From NCBI RefSeq assembly GCF_000222585.1, contig NZ_AFWE01000078.1:1-64000 (forward strand): a stretch of 64,000 nucleotides of DNA. The letters are read 5' to 3'. Position 1 is the stretch's first letter, and every line of letters begins with the position of its first letter. A program made the translations under genes and the position numbers. The notes under the pieces are model-generated. The model ran no database searches and was not told the DNA's origin. It saw nothing but the letters and a program-made list of their open reading frames with translations. The DNA comes from Vibrio scophthalmi LMG 19158 (lineage in GTDB: Bacteria > Pseudomonadota > Gammaproteobacteria > Enterobacterales > Vibrionaceae). Below are positions 37,101 to 44,408 of this stretch, piece by piece.

Positions 37101-38464
37101 TGTATCGTGGGCGTATCGTTAGTGCCACTTACTTCGATGTTAATTGTATGCGTTGTTCCGTCGACGGATTGGATAGTAAACACGTCATGATGGTTTTCCG
37201 AACCACCGAGCTGCTGAACCTCTAATTTACTGTTATCGAGAACGTAGTGCCATGTGCCATCTTTATGAAAGTCTAAATGTCCAAATTGCCCTTGATATTG
37301 ATGTGCAATGAAACTGTCTTGACCGGCATCTGGATCATGGATCGAGAGCGCGCCACTGAGCATGGCTTTTTGATCTTCAATGACTGTCCCTGAACCACCA
37401 GAGATAGATGCTTGATCATCGGAGCCGCCGATCGTCATGTTGAGGACTTGGGATGTCCCATCTTTGGTGTGTATAGTAAACGATTCATGGAGAGCTTTTT
37501 GGCTTGTCAAAGCTTGGATGTTGGTGAGCGAGTTATTAACGCGGTATTGCCAGTGCCCATTTGCATCAATAGTCAAACAGCCGAATTTGCCGTTGATCGT
37601 TTCTGCATGTACTGAGCTTTCATCATGATCGGGGTCGACAACATCGATTTTTCCTCCGGTGGTTATAAATCCTTGTGAGTCGACGTTGTGATCCTCAGTC
37701 ACACTGCCAGTTAAGTCTCCGGATATTGTTGGATTGTCTTGTGTGCCGTGAACGGGAATTTGTACGACGACTTTTGTTCCATCGGAAAGGTGCAGAGTAA
37801 ATGTATCCGTTCCCGGCTCTTGCTTTTGCAATAGAACGTAAGCAGGAGACTTGGGATCTAAGGTAAAGGTATATTGACCGTTTGCTCCTACATGCAATGT
37901 GCCATATTTGCCTTGTATCGTTTCATCAACAAAGGTGGGAGGCGTTTGTGATGATTGACCTGTTGTTGTGGTAGGTGTGGCATTCGAAACGTTTGGTTGT
38001 GCTGACGGCGTCGAAGTGAGCGCAGAGAGTGATGAATGAGTCGAAATAGTGTGAATAACCGGATGCAATTTGGTTGATAGATGATGAGAAGAATGTGTTG
38101 AAATACTGACCGATGTTTCGCCTTTGTTGTCTATCTCAGCCTTGTTGCTTTCGGGCTGGGTGTCTTGGCTTTTAATTTGACTGATATCCGAAATACTCTC
38201 ATGCTCGTCTGGTAACAATTGACTATTTTGCTCGCCGTCTGGTGCACTAGATGTATCACTTTCTTGCTTTAAGAGAGTGGGATCGGATTCGAGTTGTTCT
38301 GCGAATGAAGGCAGGATCATCGCGATTTCTCTAGGCAAGGGAACGTTAATATTGACTTGGGAAAACAGTCGAATCTTTGTTCTAGATGCTTTGTTTTTAG
38401 TTTGGGCTAAATTGCTTTTAGTCTGCGTAACAGTATGTTTTTCTTTTTTGTCACTCGTAGCCAT
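28178..38464 (-). CDS. Giant VCBS-repeat adhesin, type I secretion substrate
   Basis: The protein has 3,428 residues. Residues 1-150 are a unique polar N-terminus. Then follow about 25 units of VCBS/cadherin-like repeats, each opening with a GTNDAP-type motif and often containing GxYGxLxI...WxYxLDN. Around residue 3100 there are a few RTX-like lines (GGHGSDTLIL, DGNDILFIGG), then a last beta domain, a run of eight prolines (about 3280) and an acidic tail ending LSDPY. Type I signals normally lie at the C-terminus. No TAAG-type di-alanine LapG site was seen near the N-terminus and no lapD/lapG lies nearby. RBS AGGGA is 7 bp before ATG; -10 TATACT at 38506-38511. Confidence 0.93.
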   Translation of the reverse strand: MATSDKKEKHTVTQTKSNLAQTKNKASRTKIRLFSQVNINVPLPREIAMILPSFAEQLESDPTLLKQESDTSSAPDGEQNSQLLPDEHESISDISQIKSQDTQPESNKAEIDNKGETSVSISTHSSHHLSTKLHPVIHTISTHSSLSALTSTPSAQPNVSNATPTTTTGQSSQTPPTFVDETIQGKYGTLHVGANGQYTFTLDPKSPAYVLLQKQEPGTDTFTLHLSDGTKVVVQIPVHGTQDNPTISGDLTGSVTEDHNVDSQGFITTGGKIDVVDPDHDESSVHAETINGKFGCLTIDANGHWQYRVNNSLTNIQALTSQKALHESFTIHTKDGTSQVLNMTIGGSDDQASISGGSGTVIEDQKAMLSGALSIHDPDAGQDSFIAHQYQGQFGHLDFHKDGTWHYVLDNSKLEVQQLGGSENHHDVFTIQSVDGTTHTINIEVSGTNDTPTIHSQSHSLSEDGAMLSGQMLGSDIDNHATLKYSIPKSVAGLTFNSDGSYTFDPSHSAYQHLAQGQSETITVPVIVTDEHGASATQNLEIVIIGTNDAAKVSGVDTGDVHENQAGQDMSPDHAQPGMAVLGPNTLTTSGKLSINDPDSGESVFDTNGGTYSYSGQYGHLQLHRDGSWNYTVAAGTHDWHQGSTPTTVGSTIDKLGLGETLTDTITVRTKDGTTHDIVVTIHGDNDAPYVSSEVQLNSGKEDTIQTLTAADLLANAIDVDHNDQGQLSIANLIADHGSIRDNQDGTYTYTPESNYHGKVHFSYDINDAHGGSTPTGASLDLASVNDASVLAAGQDSGSVTEDHLRAGTTDQLWSGWSNLDVTDVDGASEAEIAFIEVNGVKHAVPTDFAMNLTANHGYFSTTHSTDGHNKWSYTADNANPDIQGLKSGQQLQDSMVLITKDGTRIPVTATIQGQDDHVIIDTPNALTAAIGTVVEDIKTTVAGMLQAHDLDKGDHVTFELAGSSSSQAGSYGTFYVDRDGHWHYDLDAAKVDSLRSGDGKAEAFNIVAISSDGSRATQKVEVLVKGTNDAATITGQSTGSVTEDLHVQGDARHTVFTGGVLDAKDPDAGQSGFHQTLNAHAINDPYGGSLSIGKAGGWTYSVPNANLQHLAQGETEHVQYQVQTLGGETHVITIDIVGTNDKPTLTAQTQTVNEDGSLLSGKMQGSDIDHGARLTYSIANSIDGLTFNANGSYNFDPSHSAYQHLAQGQSETISVPVTVTDEHGASVTQNLKIVITGTNDAATITGVDTGDVYESTYADRSPDYQRGNISHLWNDHIHTSGKLDVVDSDAGEAHFDNNAPAYQYFGQYGRLILQPDGNWSYYAEVGDSAVGRKIDALNNGENLTDTITIRSADGTTHDVVITIHGDNDAPFASGEVQLQPGKEDQTQILTQAQLFSNSMDVDSNDAGKLHIGNLHADHGSIRDNQDGTYTFTPEKDYNGQVHFIYDVKDAHGGTITTGANLALAATPDNAQISYANSDQHQLGVTEDRNYIDTHDNLYFDGKLNIVDPDQGEAKFDINLGSQTYQGIGYDTKLGGHILLMRDGRYTYTIRDHQPLVQNLKQGETITDECVVKSEDGTLFTIKVNIHGTNDAPTLTAQHQSVTEDGAILSGQMIGQDVDHDATLTYTINHPIDGLTFNSDGSYTFDPSHSSYQQLKDGQTQTITVPVTVTDEHGASATQHLEIKITGTEDAAQISGTDTGTLTEDRHVQGDAQHTIFTTGVLNIVDADAGEDHFKATHNAHALHDPYGGTLTIGKAGDWAYSVPNGNVQHLGQGETQQVQYEVQSLGGDKHIITLTIHGTNDAPVVSADVQLSVGKEDTTQIITSSDLLSNATDIDNNDIGHLSVTNLAVDHGSILDNGDGTFTLIPEKDYNGPLHFQYQVNDGHSGTAPASASMLVAAVNDRPIVQPITQQLKEDSTNHHVIDLLTGATDKEGDTLSIAQISYSVDGATKTGSLPNGFTLGSDGHSLVIDATHSTFQHLAVGQTQQVVVNYLIDDGHGGQTPQTATFTIEGTDDKAVLTSNVIQMSESEALSSKTSIYHGNLQLTDPDTGDHTQFAFSGRYMGQGYAPGSLTIWPDGSYQFRLESAFNRHADDLVDSLLKGESLEFPYQVRTSDGQRLNIIVKVVGEDDQARIEVGQYSTLDNHAYEDNLSPGGTPNQVWSGGNLHVVDPDHGQAGFVAQNFDTPEGGHFSINVRGGWQYTIDNAKLQHLGAGQSYQKTFSVESIDGSAHQTITVTVHGTNDAPVVTSSVVLTQGREDTPVILNASELLAHASDVDDNAQLTISHLSVDHGQVTDNHDGTYTYTPEKNYNGAVQFNYEVTDEHGASVPTSATLTLAAVNDAATFTGDSGNITEDSNVRHNLHITGSPIIQDALMCNGHLVITDVDGQGEASLDLHGQRSLAQDGTYGHFIVTASGSWVYAVDNNNSHVQDLDRGQTLTDSIEVTSKDGTKHSITVTINGTTDAPTLHSLSDSGVQHSGAIEGNLISGLGTHEGVSGAAIDTDSNAHLVLQDIQIKDPISGYVTVTPGHPHTMNGIGTLAIEANGHYSFTPDPGFTGSVPSMIYRVGDVGGHSVSDSAQNRLTIEITPPAQHTPTVTPQTISSDEDQTHTFTAAEFGYQDADHDALDHITITQLPAHGVLTLYGAAVTTNQQVSKADLDAGHLTFTPLQNQNGVHYADFEFTANDGHQDSASASMIIDVNAVNDAPTVGSSFTSLLEDNQHSFSQADFKYTDVDGDSLHHITITNITHGTLSLNGRAINVGDDVAAADLSSLVYTPALNYHSVGASGLGGIQYTANDGHTDSKEGMYIINIVAAPDPATFTGDSTGQAQEDLHTQVTGTLNVADPDGTQGFIAVQGGVGIVGSKGYGHAHIDGSGHWIYNLYNNHPIVQQLKQGETVTETITVQAKDGTSHDIAITVTGTNDIPTAAEKRPASHTMTEDSHQVSTGQLITHDTDGDTLSLSVDPNHGASFGSIQLDSHTNTWTYQLDNANPQVDALNDGDVLHDTFTLLIDDGHGGQTSQQITMTINGHTDPVPYTPPTISVSVDTHHAHHVTPTITAQTVRDFAQSIGQTAHTMRGNHEISGHDHADIIIVQGRLTEEAELKDGNDILFIGGRLSDEEIEGGHGSDTLILGAYTKQNAPRLHDHGEKLGNMELESIENIILGDGTVLKGHLPANFPVANQDHYEYSVDIHSQLSSSDETVAEIRLTHLENGLSLSDNGQEIHANPDGSYTVPSDGHFTLVSNQPLTGAHPHFATEVTTHNSVTGVTAVTSEDLQGQLHSHITPPPPPPPPAFSQSDEIQAPDVIQDDIALLADDTNPEQHLPAEHLSVEQNPATQDDSQHGVAAYLSALGLESSQANNDQFARNELPDDIDIVLSDEATTFDPLQPDADGHADVAMDSDSLDEKHDDLIAPDEHHDHGDPNNLSDPY
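34737..34895. repeat. Near-identical DNA repeat in the adhesin gene, copy 1
   Basis: About 155 bp that recur with few mismatches at 36813-36971, exactly 2,076 bp away (692 codons, in frame). The identity at DNA level points to recent duplication or gene conversion and allows in-frame recombination. Confidence 0.85.
36813..36971. repeat. Near-identical DNA repeat in the adhesin gene, copy 2
   Basis: Partner of 34737-34895 in the same orientation. Encoded protein: end of one VCBS unit (GTNDAA) and start of a cadherin-like unit (VTDEHGASATQN). Confidence 0.85.
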
Positions 38465-38723
38465 TGACGTTCCCTATTGCGATCAAATAAACCTACATTT
38501 AGTTAAGTATAAAAGTCGCTAACTTGCTAATTAACTGATTAAATTTATTAGCTTTTAACATATTCGATTTTGTTGCAATGAGTGGGAGGCTGACAATAAG
38601 GAGAGAGTTAAAGTTAATTGTTTATAACAGGGAGGAGCGCATTGAAATCAATATATAAATTTATCCTTAAAGGGTAGAGATGCCTATATTTGTATTAGAG
38701 TCAAAAAATAATAAGGGACTAAA
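38465..38723. promoter_or_regulatory. Divergent promoter region of adhesin and HD-GYP gene
   Basis: 259 bp of AT-rich DNA between the two divergent genes. For the adhesin (minus) a -10 TATACT (38506-38511) with a weak TTAATT -35 is plausible. For the plus gene I see no convincing -35/-10 pair. Sharing the region suggests joint control. Confidence 0.5.
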
Positions 38724-41630
38724 ATGCAACTCACGGCTAGGTCATTCCCGATACATATCCATATAACCACGATTATCATTGTTGTGGTTGTGCTAGCTTC
38801 TGGTATTCAGATTTGGTTAACCAACAACGCGTTATCGGAAGTCATTACCAAAGCTAACAGCAGGTTGTTTGAACGCATTGCCACGGAGACCAAACATCAG
38901 CTAAATAGCCACTACAGTACGGCGTTCACTGCTTTGGGGAGCTTTACGCAAAGTCATAATTTGAATGCCACCGCAGCAAGTGAGCGAATCCGAGTTCTTC
39001 CGGAGGTTGTACATCTACTCAGTGAGTTTCCTCATATTCTCGCGTATTCGTTCGTTTTCCCCGACGGTGATGCCATTATTGTCAAGCGTATGGATGACGA
39101 GTTATCAAGCAATGTGGCGATCAAAGATCCTCGAGCTCAGTTTTTGGTAACGCATCATCACAACGGTTTAAATCGTGTCTTTACTCTAAGTGAGAAGTTA
39201 GAGTTGATAGAGGACAATCTAGAAAATCAAAGTGCGTTGTCGTTTGAAGCGTATCAGAAGTTTGCTGGGGGAGAAAAAGGTCAAAATATTATCTCCAAAC
39301 CGACGACCTTGCCTAATTCAAATGCGTTGGGAATCCATATTTATCGTGAAAGTGAACAAGGTTTACTGGTATTTGCTGACGTGCGTTTAGATGACCTAAG
39401 GCTATCTTTGAATGAGACACTAGAAAATACGTCATCAATTCGGGTTCTGTACAATGATGATGGTTCAATATTTGCGTTTAGCGACGGTACAACTAACCAA
39501 GCAATAGATAGCCAAGGAATAGATCCCAAAGCTTCTAGCCAATCAGCAGTGTATCGCTTAGAAGAATTAAATCAGGCGGTAGTGTCTCATGCTATCGAAC
39601 ATCATGATCAGCAAGGGACACTGGGTCTTTTTGAATTTGGCAGTGAACAATGGTTTGGTCATATTGTGACGCTGAAACCTCTAAACAGCGAACATATTCA
39701 TCTGCTCATTGCGACTAGAGCAAATGACCTATTTGATGATGGGTTACTCATCAAGAAGCAAACAATTTATGCCTCTTTGTTGTTCCTGATTACTCTACTT
39801 CCTTGTATCTATCTCGTTTCAAATTTGATCTCGAAGCCGATTATCCGAGCCACCAACAAAGCAAAAGAGATAGAGAACTTTCGTTTTGATGATACTTCTC
39901 TACCTCATAGTTACATTAAAGAAATCCAAGAGCTCAACCATGCGCAAATGTCGATACAGGCAACAATTAGCCGGTTCATTTCCCTGACCGATAGTATCGC
40001 CAGAAAGCAAGATTTAGATAAAATGCTTGAATTGGTGTGTCGAAATACGGCTGAGTCAGTGAGTGCAGATGGCGTATTTCTTTACTTATTGGACGCTGAG
40101 GAGAAAGCGCTCGTCCCGCGCTTTGTGTGGCAGCGTTCAGGCAGTGAAATAAACGCGAGTTCAATCTTAGTGAATAAAGCGACCCATTTCATTCAACAGG
40201 TTTTTATCAATAAACAGGCACAAATATTCAAGTTAGCCGATATGCCAAAGTTAATTGTGCCAGAGTCGCTTAACCTTGATAGTGAAGTCATATGTATCCC
40301 ATTGAAAAACCGGGCGGGTCAAGTTATCGGGTCATTCTCCTTGTTATATGAAGATGCTGTTGGCGAAGAGATACATGCAGAGCATAAAGATTACCTTGAA
40401 ATCCTACTTGGTTATGTGTCTGTCGCCATAGAGACCCATGAAATGATGGAAGCGCAAAGAGCATTACTTGATTCGTTTATTCAAGTGTTTGCGGGCTCTT
40501 TGGACAAAAAGTCGCCGTATACAGGGAATCATTGTCAGCGAGTTCCGATATTAACGCAATGGCTGACACAAGCTGCACAGGACTCAACAAACGCGCCTTT
40601 CGATAACTTCAGTCTAACAGAGCAACAGTGGCAAGAGTTAAAAATGGCGAGTTGGTTACATGATTGCGGAAAAATCACGACACCAGAGCATGTCGTCGAT
40701 AAGTCGACCAAGTTAGAGGCGATTTACGACCGCATACACGAAGTACGTATGCGCTTTGAAGTGCTCAAAAGGGATCGAGAAATCGCGCTATTTAAGCAGC
40801 TCTACGGTGAATTGCCCGAGACATCACAAGTTTCTTTACGACAACAACAAGAGACTTTGGACAATGACTTTGCTTTTGTTGCCAAACTTAATATTGGTGG
40901 CGAGTTTGTGAGTGATTCTGATCTTGAACGCTTAAAACAAATTGGTGATACACCTTGGACTCGCACGCTTAGTAAGCGGATAGGTATTTCGTGGGTCGAG
41001 CAGCAGCGTTTTACTGGTGCTGAGCAATTACCGCAACAAGAGACGTTACTGAGTGATTTGCCCGAACATATCGTTGAATGGGATTTCCCTCCCACTAACG
41101 AAGCGCGCTTTTCACTCAAACCAACTCAACATAAAGCCAATATGGGTGAGTACTATAATCTGTCCATTCGTCGAGGAACTCTAACAGACGAAGAACGTTT
41201 TATTATTAATGACCACATCATACAAACTATCATTATTTTAGAGTCTTTGCCGTTTCCCAAACATATGCAGAATGTAGCGAAAATAGCTGGAGGACATCAT
41301 GAAAAAATTGATGGAACAGGTTATCCGATGGGATTGAAAGGGAATGAGATGCCTCCAACTGCAAGGGTAATGGCGATAGCTGATGTGTTTGAAGCTCTGA
41401 CAAGTGCAGATCGTCCTTATAAAAAAGCCAAGTCGTTATCTGAATCGCTCAAAATCATGCACTTCATGGTAAAAGATCAGCATCTAGACAAAGAGTTGTT
41501 TGAACTCTTCCTTACTTCTGGAATTTATAAGCGTTTTGCCCATCAATACATGAAGGAAGAGCAGATTGATAAAGTTGATATTGAGGACTATATTGACCGA
41601 ACATCTGAACGATTAGATATGATCAAATGA
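38724..41630 (+). CDS. Membrane cyclic-di-GMP phosphodiesterase, sensor + GAF + HD-GYP
   Basis: The 968-residue protein has membrane segments near 13-33 and 348-368 framing a periplasmic sensing domain of about 310 residues. A HAMP-like linker, a GAF domain (about 430-580) and an HD-GYP domain follow. HDCGK lies near residue 644 and HHEKIDGTGYP near 858, so the metal-binding and GYP motifs are intact. About 200 residues separate them, well above the usual distance, which marks the insert-bearing HD-GYP subgroup. It should cut c-di-GMP in response to a periplasmic signal. Divergent placement suggests a link to the adhesin. AAGGGA precedes the start. Confidence 0.92.
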   Translation: MQLTARSFPIHIHITTIIIVVVVLASGIQIWLTNNALSEVITKANSRLFERIATETKHQLNSHYSTAFTALGSFTQSHNLNATAASERIRVLPEVVHLLSEFPHILAYSFVFPDGDAIIVKRMDDELSSNVAIKDPRAQFLVTHHHNGLNRVFTLSEKLELIEDNLENQSALSFEAYQKFAGGEKGQNIISKPTTLPNSNALGIHIYRESEQGLLVFADVRLDDLRLSLNETLENTSSIRVLYNDDGSIFAFSDGTTNQAIDSQGIDPKASSQSAVYRLEELNQAVVSHAIEHHDQQGTLGLFEFGSEQWFGHIVTLKPLNSEHIHLLIATRANDLFDDGLLIKKQTIYASLLFLITLLPCIYLVSNLISKPIIRATNKAKEIENFRFDDTSLPHSYIKEIQELNHAQMSIQATISRFISLTDSIARKQDLDKMLELVCRNTAESVSADGVFLYLLDAEEKALVPRFVWQRSGSEINASSILVNKATHFIQQVFINKQAQIFKLADMPKLIVPESLNLDSEVICIPLKNRAGQVIGSFSLLYEDAVGEEIHAEHKDYLEILLGYVSVAIETHEMMEAQRALLDSFIQVFAGSLDKKSPYTGNHCQRVPILTQWLTQAAQDSTNAPFDNFSLTEQQWQELKMASWLHDCGKITTPEHVVDKSTKLEAIYDRIHEVRMRFEVLKRDREIALFKQLYGELPETSQVSLRQQQETLDNDFAFVAKLNIGGEFVSDSDLERLKQIGDTPWTRTLSKRIGISWVEQQRFTGAEQLPQQETLLSDLPEHIVEWDFPPTNEARFSLKPTQHKANMGEYYNLSIRRGTLTDEERFIINDHIIQTIIILESLPFPKHMQNVAKIAGGHHEKIDGTGYPMGLKGNEMPPTARVMAIADVFEALTSADRPYKKAKSLSESLKIMHFMVKDQHLDKELFELFLTSGIYKRFAHQYMKEEQIDKVDIEDYIDRTSERLDMIK

Positions 41631-41796
41631 TGACTGTTGGTTTGTTGGTTTTGTGGGGCTAACTAATTTGATTGAAGCCAGTTTGTTTTTTGTAGTTGAT
41701 TGCTGAAAGTAACTTTCTTACTGATGAAGTGTAGTTGAAATGGATGATTCACCAAAATATCAACTTATGGTTATTTCAGCAGATTATTGATTGATT

Positions 41797-41826
41797 AAGA
41801 GCCGCTTTTAGCGGCTCTTTCTTTTG
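41797..41826 (+). terminator. Terminator after the HD-GYP gene
   Basis: AAGAGCCGC-TTTTA-GCGGCTCTT then TCTTTTG. Nearly the same sequence as the guaC terminator at 22874. Confidence 0.88.
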
Positions 41827-42017
41827 CCTAAATTTTGAGAAGTAGCGGCAGAAGAAACAGCCTTTATCAGTGTAAGGCAAAATTCAGCTACAACGATAAC
41901 CCTTTAAACTCCGATGAGATCTTGGCCATTCTCTCACTATTCGTCACGCAACAAGCGAGCTTGTTGTTTAAATGTTACATTTATCAACGAGCGGTATTGA
42001 TGACAAGGAGAGTGATA
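41827..42017 (+). promoter_or_regulatory. Leader of the sensor kinase operon with a perfect 18-bp dyad
   Basis: CAACAAGC-GA-GCTTGTTG (41949-41966) is a perfect palindrome 51 bp upstream of the kinase start. It could be an operator or a leader hairpin. No clear promoter hexamers were found. Confidence 0.45.
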
Positions 42018-43625
42018 GTGAAATGGAGCAAGCTAAGTATAAGAAAGCGCCTTTTACTTGTTATGGTGCTGTCTGGTTTTGTTGAACTGCTTATTCTTTC
42101 TGTTGCTGGCTTTTATTATATCAAAAACACTCAAGAGCAAGAGATGGGTGAAAAGGCTTTAGGCCTTGCTCGATTTTTAGGTAATAGCCCGTCGATTGTC
42201 AAAATGCTCGAAAGTGGTCAGGTTGGCGAGCTGAATACAAAGTTAGAATCGCTTACCCAAGCTGTGGGTGCCACTTTCATCGTGATTGGTGATGCCAATG
42301 GTATTCGCTTAGTTCATCCTTCAAAGGATCGTTTGGGCCTGCCAATGAAAGGGGGCGATAACGTTAGAGCGCTAAAATTAGGCGAAGCCTACATCTCTTT
42401 TGCTGAAGGATCTCTTGGCCATTCTGTTCGTGGGAAGACGGCAATATTTGACTCACAAGGCAATATTATCGGTGTGGTATCGGTTGGGTATTTATTAGAT
42501 AGTCTAAAAGAGCGAGTTGAGCCTTATCTTGTCTTTTTGCTGTGTATCGCAGTCATTGTTGTGCTGCTCAATGGGTTGTTGTCCAATTATGCGTACAAAC
42601 GTTTCCGGAAAACATTGCTAGGGTTTGAGCCCGAAGAGATCTCTCGTTTGTATAGCGAATTGGATACAACTCTGAGTACGATTAAAGAAGGGGTGATCAG
42701 TGTGGATCATCAATGTAATGTGCGAATTTTCAATGCTAGAGCGGCGCAAATTCTCGGTGTCGACGCTAATCAAGCCATAAATCGACCTTTGGCTGCAGTG
42801 TTACCGGAGAGTGAATTGACGAAGCTATTGAAAACACACACGGCGGAAAGTGATATTGATTTATTGTTAAACAATGTTCACGTTGTTGCGAATCGACAGC
42901 CTATTTCGGTTAATGGTCAAGTGATCGGCGCTGTATCGAGTTTTAGGCCGAAAACGGAAATTACTGAGTTGACTCGCCAGCTTTCTCAAACCAAACAATA
43001 TGCTGAATTGCTGCGCTCGCAAACCCATGAGTATCGCAATAAACTCAATACAATTAGTGGCCTGCTACACCTTGAAAGAATTGATAAAGTTCAGGAACTG
43101 ATAGGCCAAGAGTCACAACATTACCAACGACTCATCTCGCAGTTACATCAAGATTTTCAAGAGCCGCTTATTGCGGGATTAATTCTTGGCAAAATTGAGC
43201 GAGGTCGTGAGTTGGGACTCTCTTTGCAGATCGAAGAGGGGAGTCATCTCTCTATTTTACCCGCCCATATTCAAGCTGAAGATATCGTAACGATATTAGG
43301 CAACTTAATTGATAATGCTTTTGATGCCAGCCAGATGCTAACGGCGACAGAAAAAACACAACCTATCGAATTCTCAGTGTCAGATTATGGTGACGAGATC
43401 ATCATCGAGGTGCGAGATTTTGCAGCCGGATTACCTGCCGATGTCAGCATAGAGAAGCTGTTTAATTTAGGTGTGACATCCAAGACAGTAAAGGGCCATG
43501 GGATAGGATTACATTTGGTTAAAGAGGTCGTGAATCGATATCACGGGACGATTGAAGCTGACAACGCTGCCGTTAAAGGCGCTGTATTCGCAGTATTTAT
43601 TCCAAAGAGTGGAGGATGCGCATGA
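42018..43625 (+). CDS. CitA/DcuS-family sensor histidine kinase
   Basis: The 535-residue protein has two membrane segments (about 12-32 and 168-190) around a periplasmic PAS/Cache-like domain with RLVHPSKDRLGLPMKGGD, the carboxylate-sensor pattern of CitA/DcuS. A cytoplasmic PAS follows (about 215-320), then the H-box HEYRNKLNTISGLL and an ATPase with NLIDNAFDA. GTG 42018 is chosen because AAGGAG lies seven bases upstream; ATG 42000 lacks a site. It overlaps its regulator (ATGA) and faces tctABC, so it probably senses a di- or tricarboxylate and controls that transporter. Confidence 0.92.
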   Translation: MKWSKLSIRKRLLLVMVLSGFVELLILSVAGFYYIKNTQEQEMGEKALGLARFLGNSPSIVKMLESGQVGELNTKLESLTQAVGATFIVIGDANGIRLVHPSKDRLGLPMKGGDNVRALKLGEAYISFAEGSLGHSVRGKTAIFDSQGNIIGVVSVGYLLDSLKERVEPYLVFLLCIAVIVVLLNGLLSNYAYKRFRKTLLGFEPEEISRLYSELDTTLSTIKEGVISVDHQCNVRIFNARAAQILGVDANQAINRPLAAVLPESELTKLLKTHTAESDIDLLLNNVHVVANRQPISVNGQVIGAVSSFRPKTEITELTRQLSQTKQYAELLRSQTHEYRNKLNTISGLLHLERIDKVQELIGQESQHYQRLISQLHQDFQEPLIAGLILGKIERGRELGLSLQIEEGSHLSILPAHIQAEDIVTILGNLIDNAFDASQMLTATEKTQPIEFSVSDYGDEIIIEVRDFAAGLPADVSIEKLFNLGVTSKTVKGHGIGLHLVKEVVNRYHGTIEADNAAVKGAVFAVFIPKSGGCA

Positions 43626-44320
43626 CAAATAAAGTACGCACGCTGATCATTGAAGATGATGAAGCGATTGCTCAGCTGCACTATCAATATTTACAAGCAA
43701 ACCCAAGCCTAGATATACAAGGCATTGCGCTAAATAAGCAGCAAGCGGAAATGCAGCTTGAGATACTCGACCCTGACTTATTAATTTTGGATGTTTATCT
43801 CCCGGATGGTACAGGGTTAGAGATTATCCAAGCATTAAGGCAACAAGGTAAACAGACCGACATTATCTTGATTACGGCAGCGCGTGAGGCGGAAACGCTA
43901 CAACAGGCAATGCGTTTGGGCGTGGTTGAGTATCTTCTCAAACCTGTGTTATTGCCCCGTCTTGATACGGCCATTGCTCACTACCTCAAGACTCGAAATA
44001 AGATAGAGTCCACAGAGCACTTTGATCAAAACTTTGTTGATTCAGTTCTTAATGGTGATCAGGTTAATGCGCCATCTAACCATGAACACAATCGCTTACC
44101 GAAAGGAATTGATGCGGTAACGTTGGATAAAATCCGTGCTTTATTCAAACAACAACACGCTTGGAAGGCAGAAGAGGCGGGAGCTCAAATTGGAGCCAGT
44201 CGCAGCACAGCCCGTCGTTACCTAGAATTCTTAGTGAGTACTACTGAAGTGAAAACGGACGTTGTTTATGGGACGGTCGGTCGTCCGGAAAGGAGCTATG
44301 TGTGGCAAAATTTGGGGTAA
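43622..44320 (+). CDS. CitB/DcuR-family response regulator
   Basis: The 232-residue protein has a receiver domain with the phosphoacceptor Asp in LILDVYLPDGTG (about 57). Its C-terminal helix-turn-helix is of the CitB type (AGAQIGASRSTARRYLEFL). GGAGG is six bases before ATG 43622, and ATGA couples it to the kinase gene. Likely target: the tctC promoter region (47643-47738). Confidence 0.92.
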   Translation: MTNKVRTLIIEDDEAIAQLHYQYLQANPSLDIQGIALNKQQAEMQLEILDPDLLILDVYLPDGTGLEIIQALRQQGKQTDIILITAAREAETLQQAMRLGVVEYLLKPVLLPRLDTAIAHYLKTRNKIESTEHFDQNFVDSVLNGDQVNAPSNHEHNRLPKGIDAVTLDKIRALFKQQHAWKAEEAGAQIGASRSTARRYLEFLVSTTEVKTDVVYGTVGRPERSYVWQNLG

Positions 44321-44342
44321 CAAAATTGTGGCAGAGCCAAAC

Positions 44343-44373
44343 AAAAAAAGCGCAGGCCTTGAGATGCCTGCGC
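44343..44373 (-). terminator. Terminator of the tctCBA operon
   Basis: GCGCAGGC (44350-44357) pairs with GCCTGCGC (44366-44373); A7 at 44343-44349 gives the U-run on the minus strand. Confidence 0.88.
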
Positions 44374-44408
44374 ATTGGGGGATAGACGTTTTCTGCTTAG
44401 TTTTCTGT

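Noticed and set aside
28178-38464. Repeat array considered as CRISPR-like or tandem DNA repeat
   Set aside because: Spacing and sequence follow the VCBS protein repeat in one long open frame; there are no short identical repeats with unique spacers.
29186-38522. Many 60-180 codon ORFs antisense to the adhesin
   Set aside because: All mirror the repetitive coding sequence of the adhesin; no ribosome sites or domains.
22874-41826. Duplicated GAGCCGC hairpins considered as ends of a mobile element
   Set aside because: Both are ordinary terminators directly after genes, in the same orientation; this hairpin is common in Vibrio.
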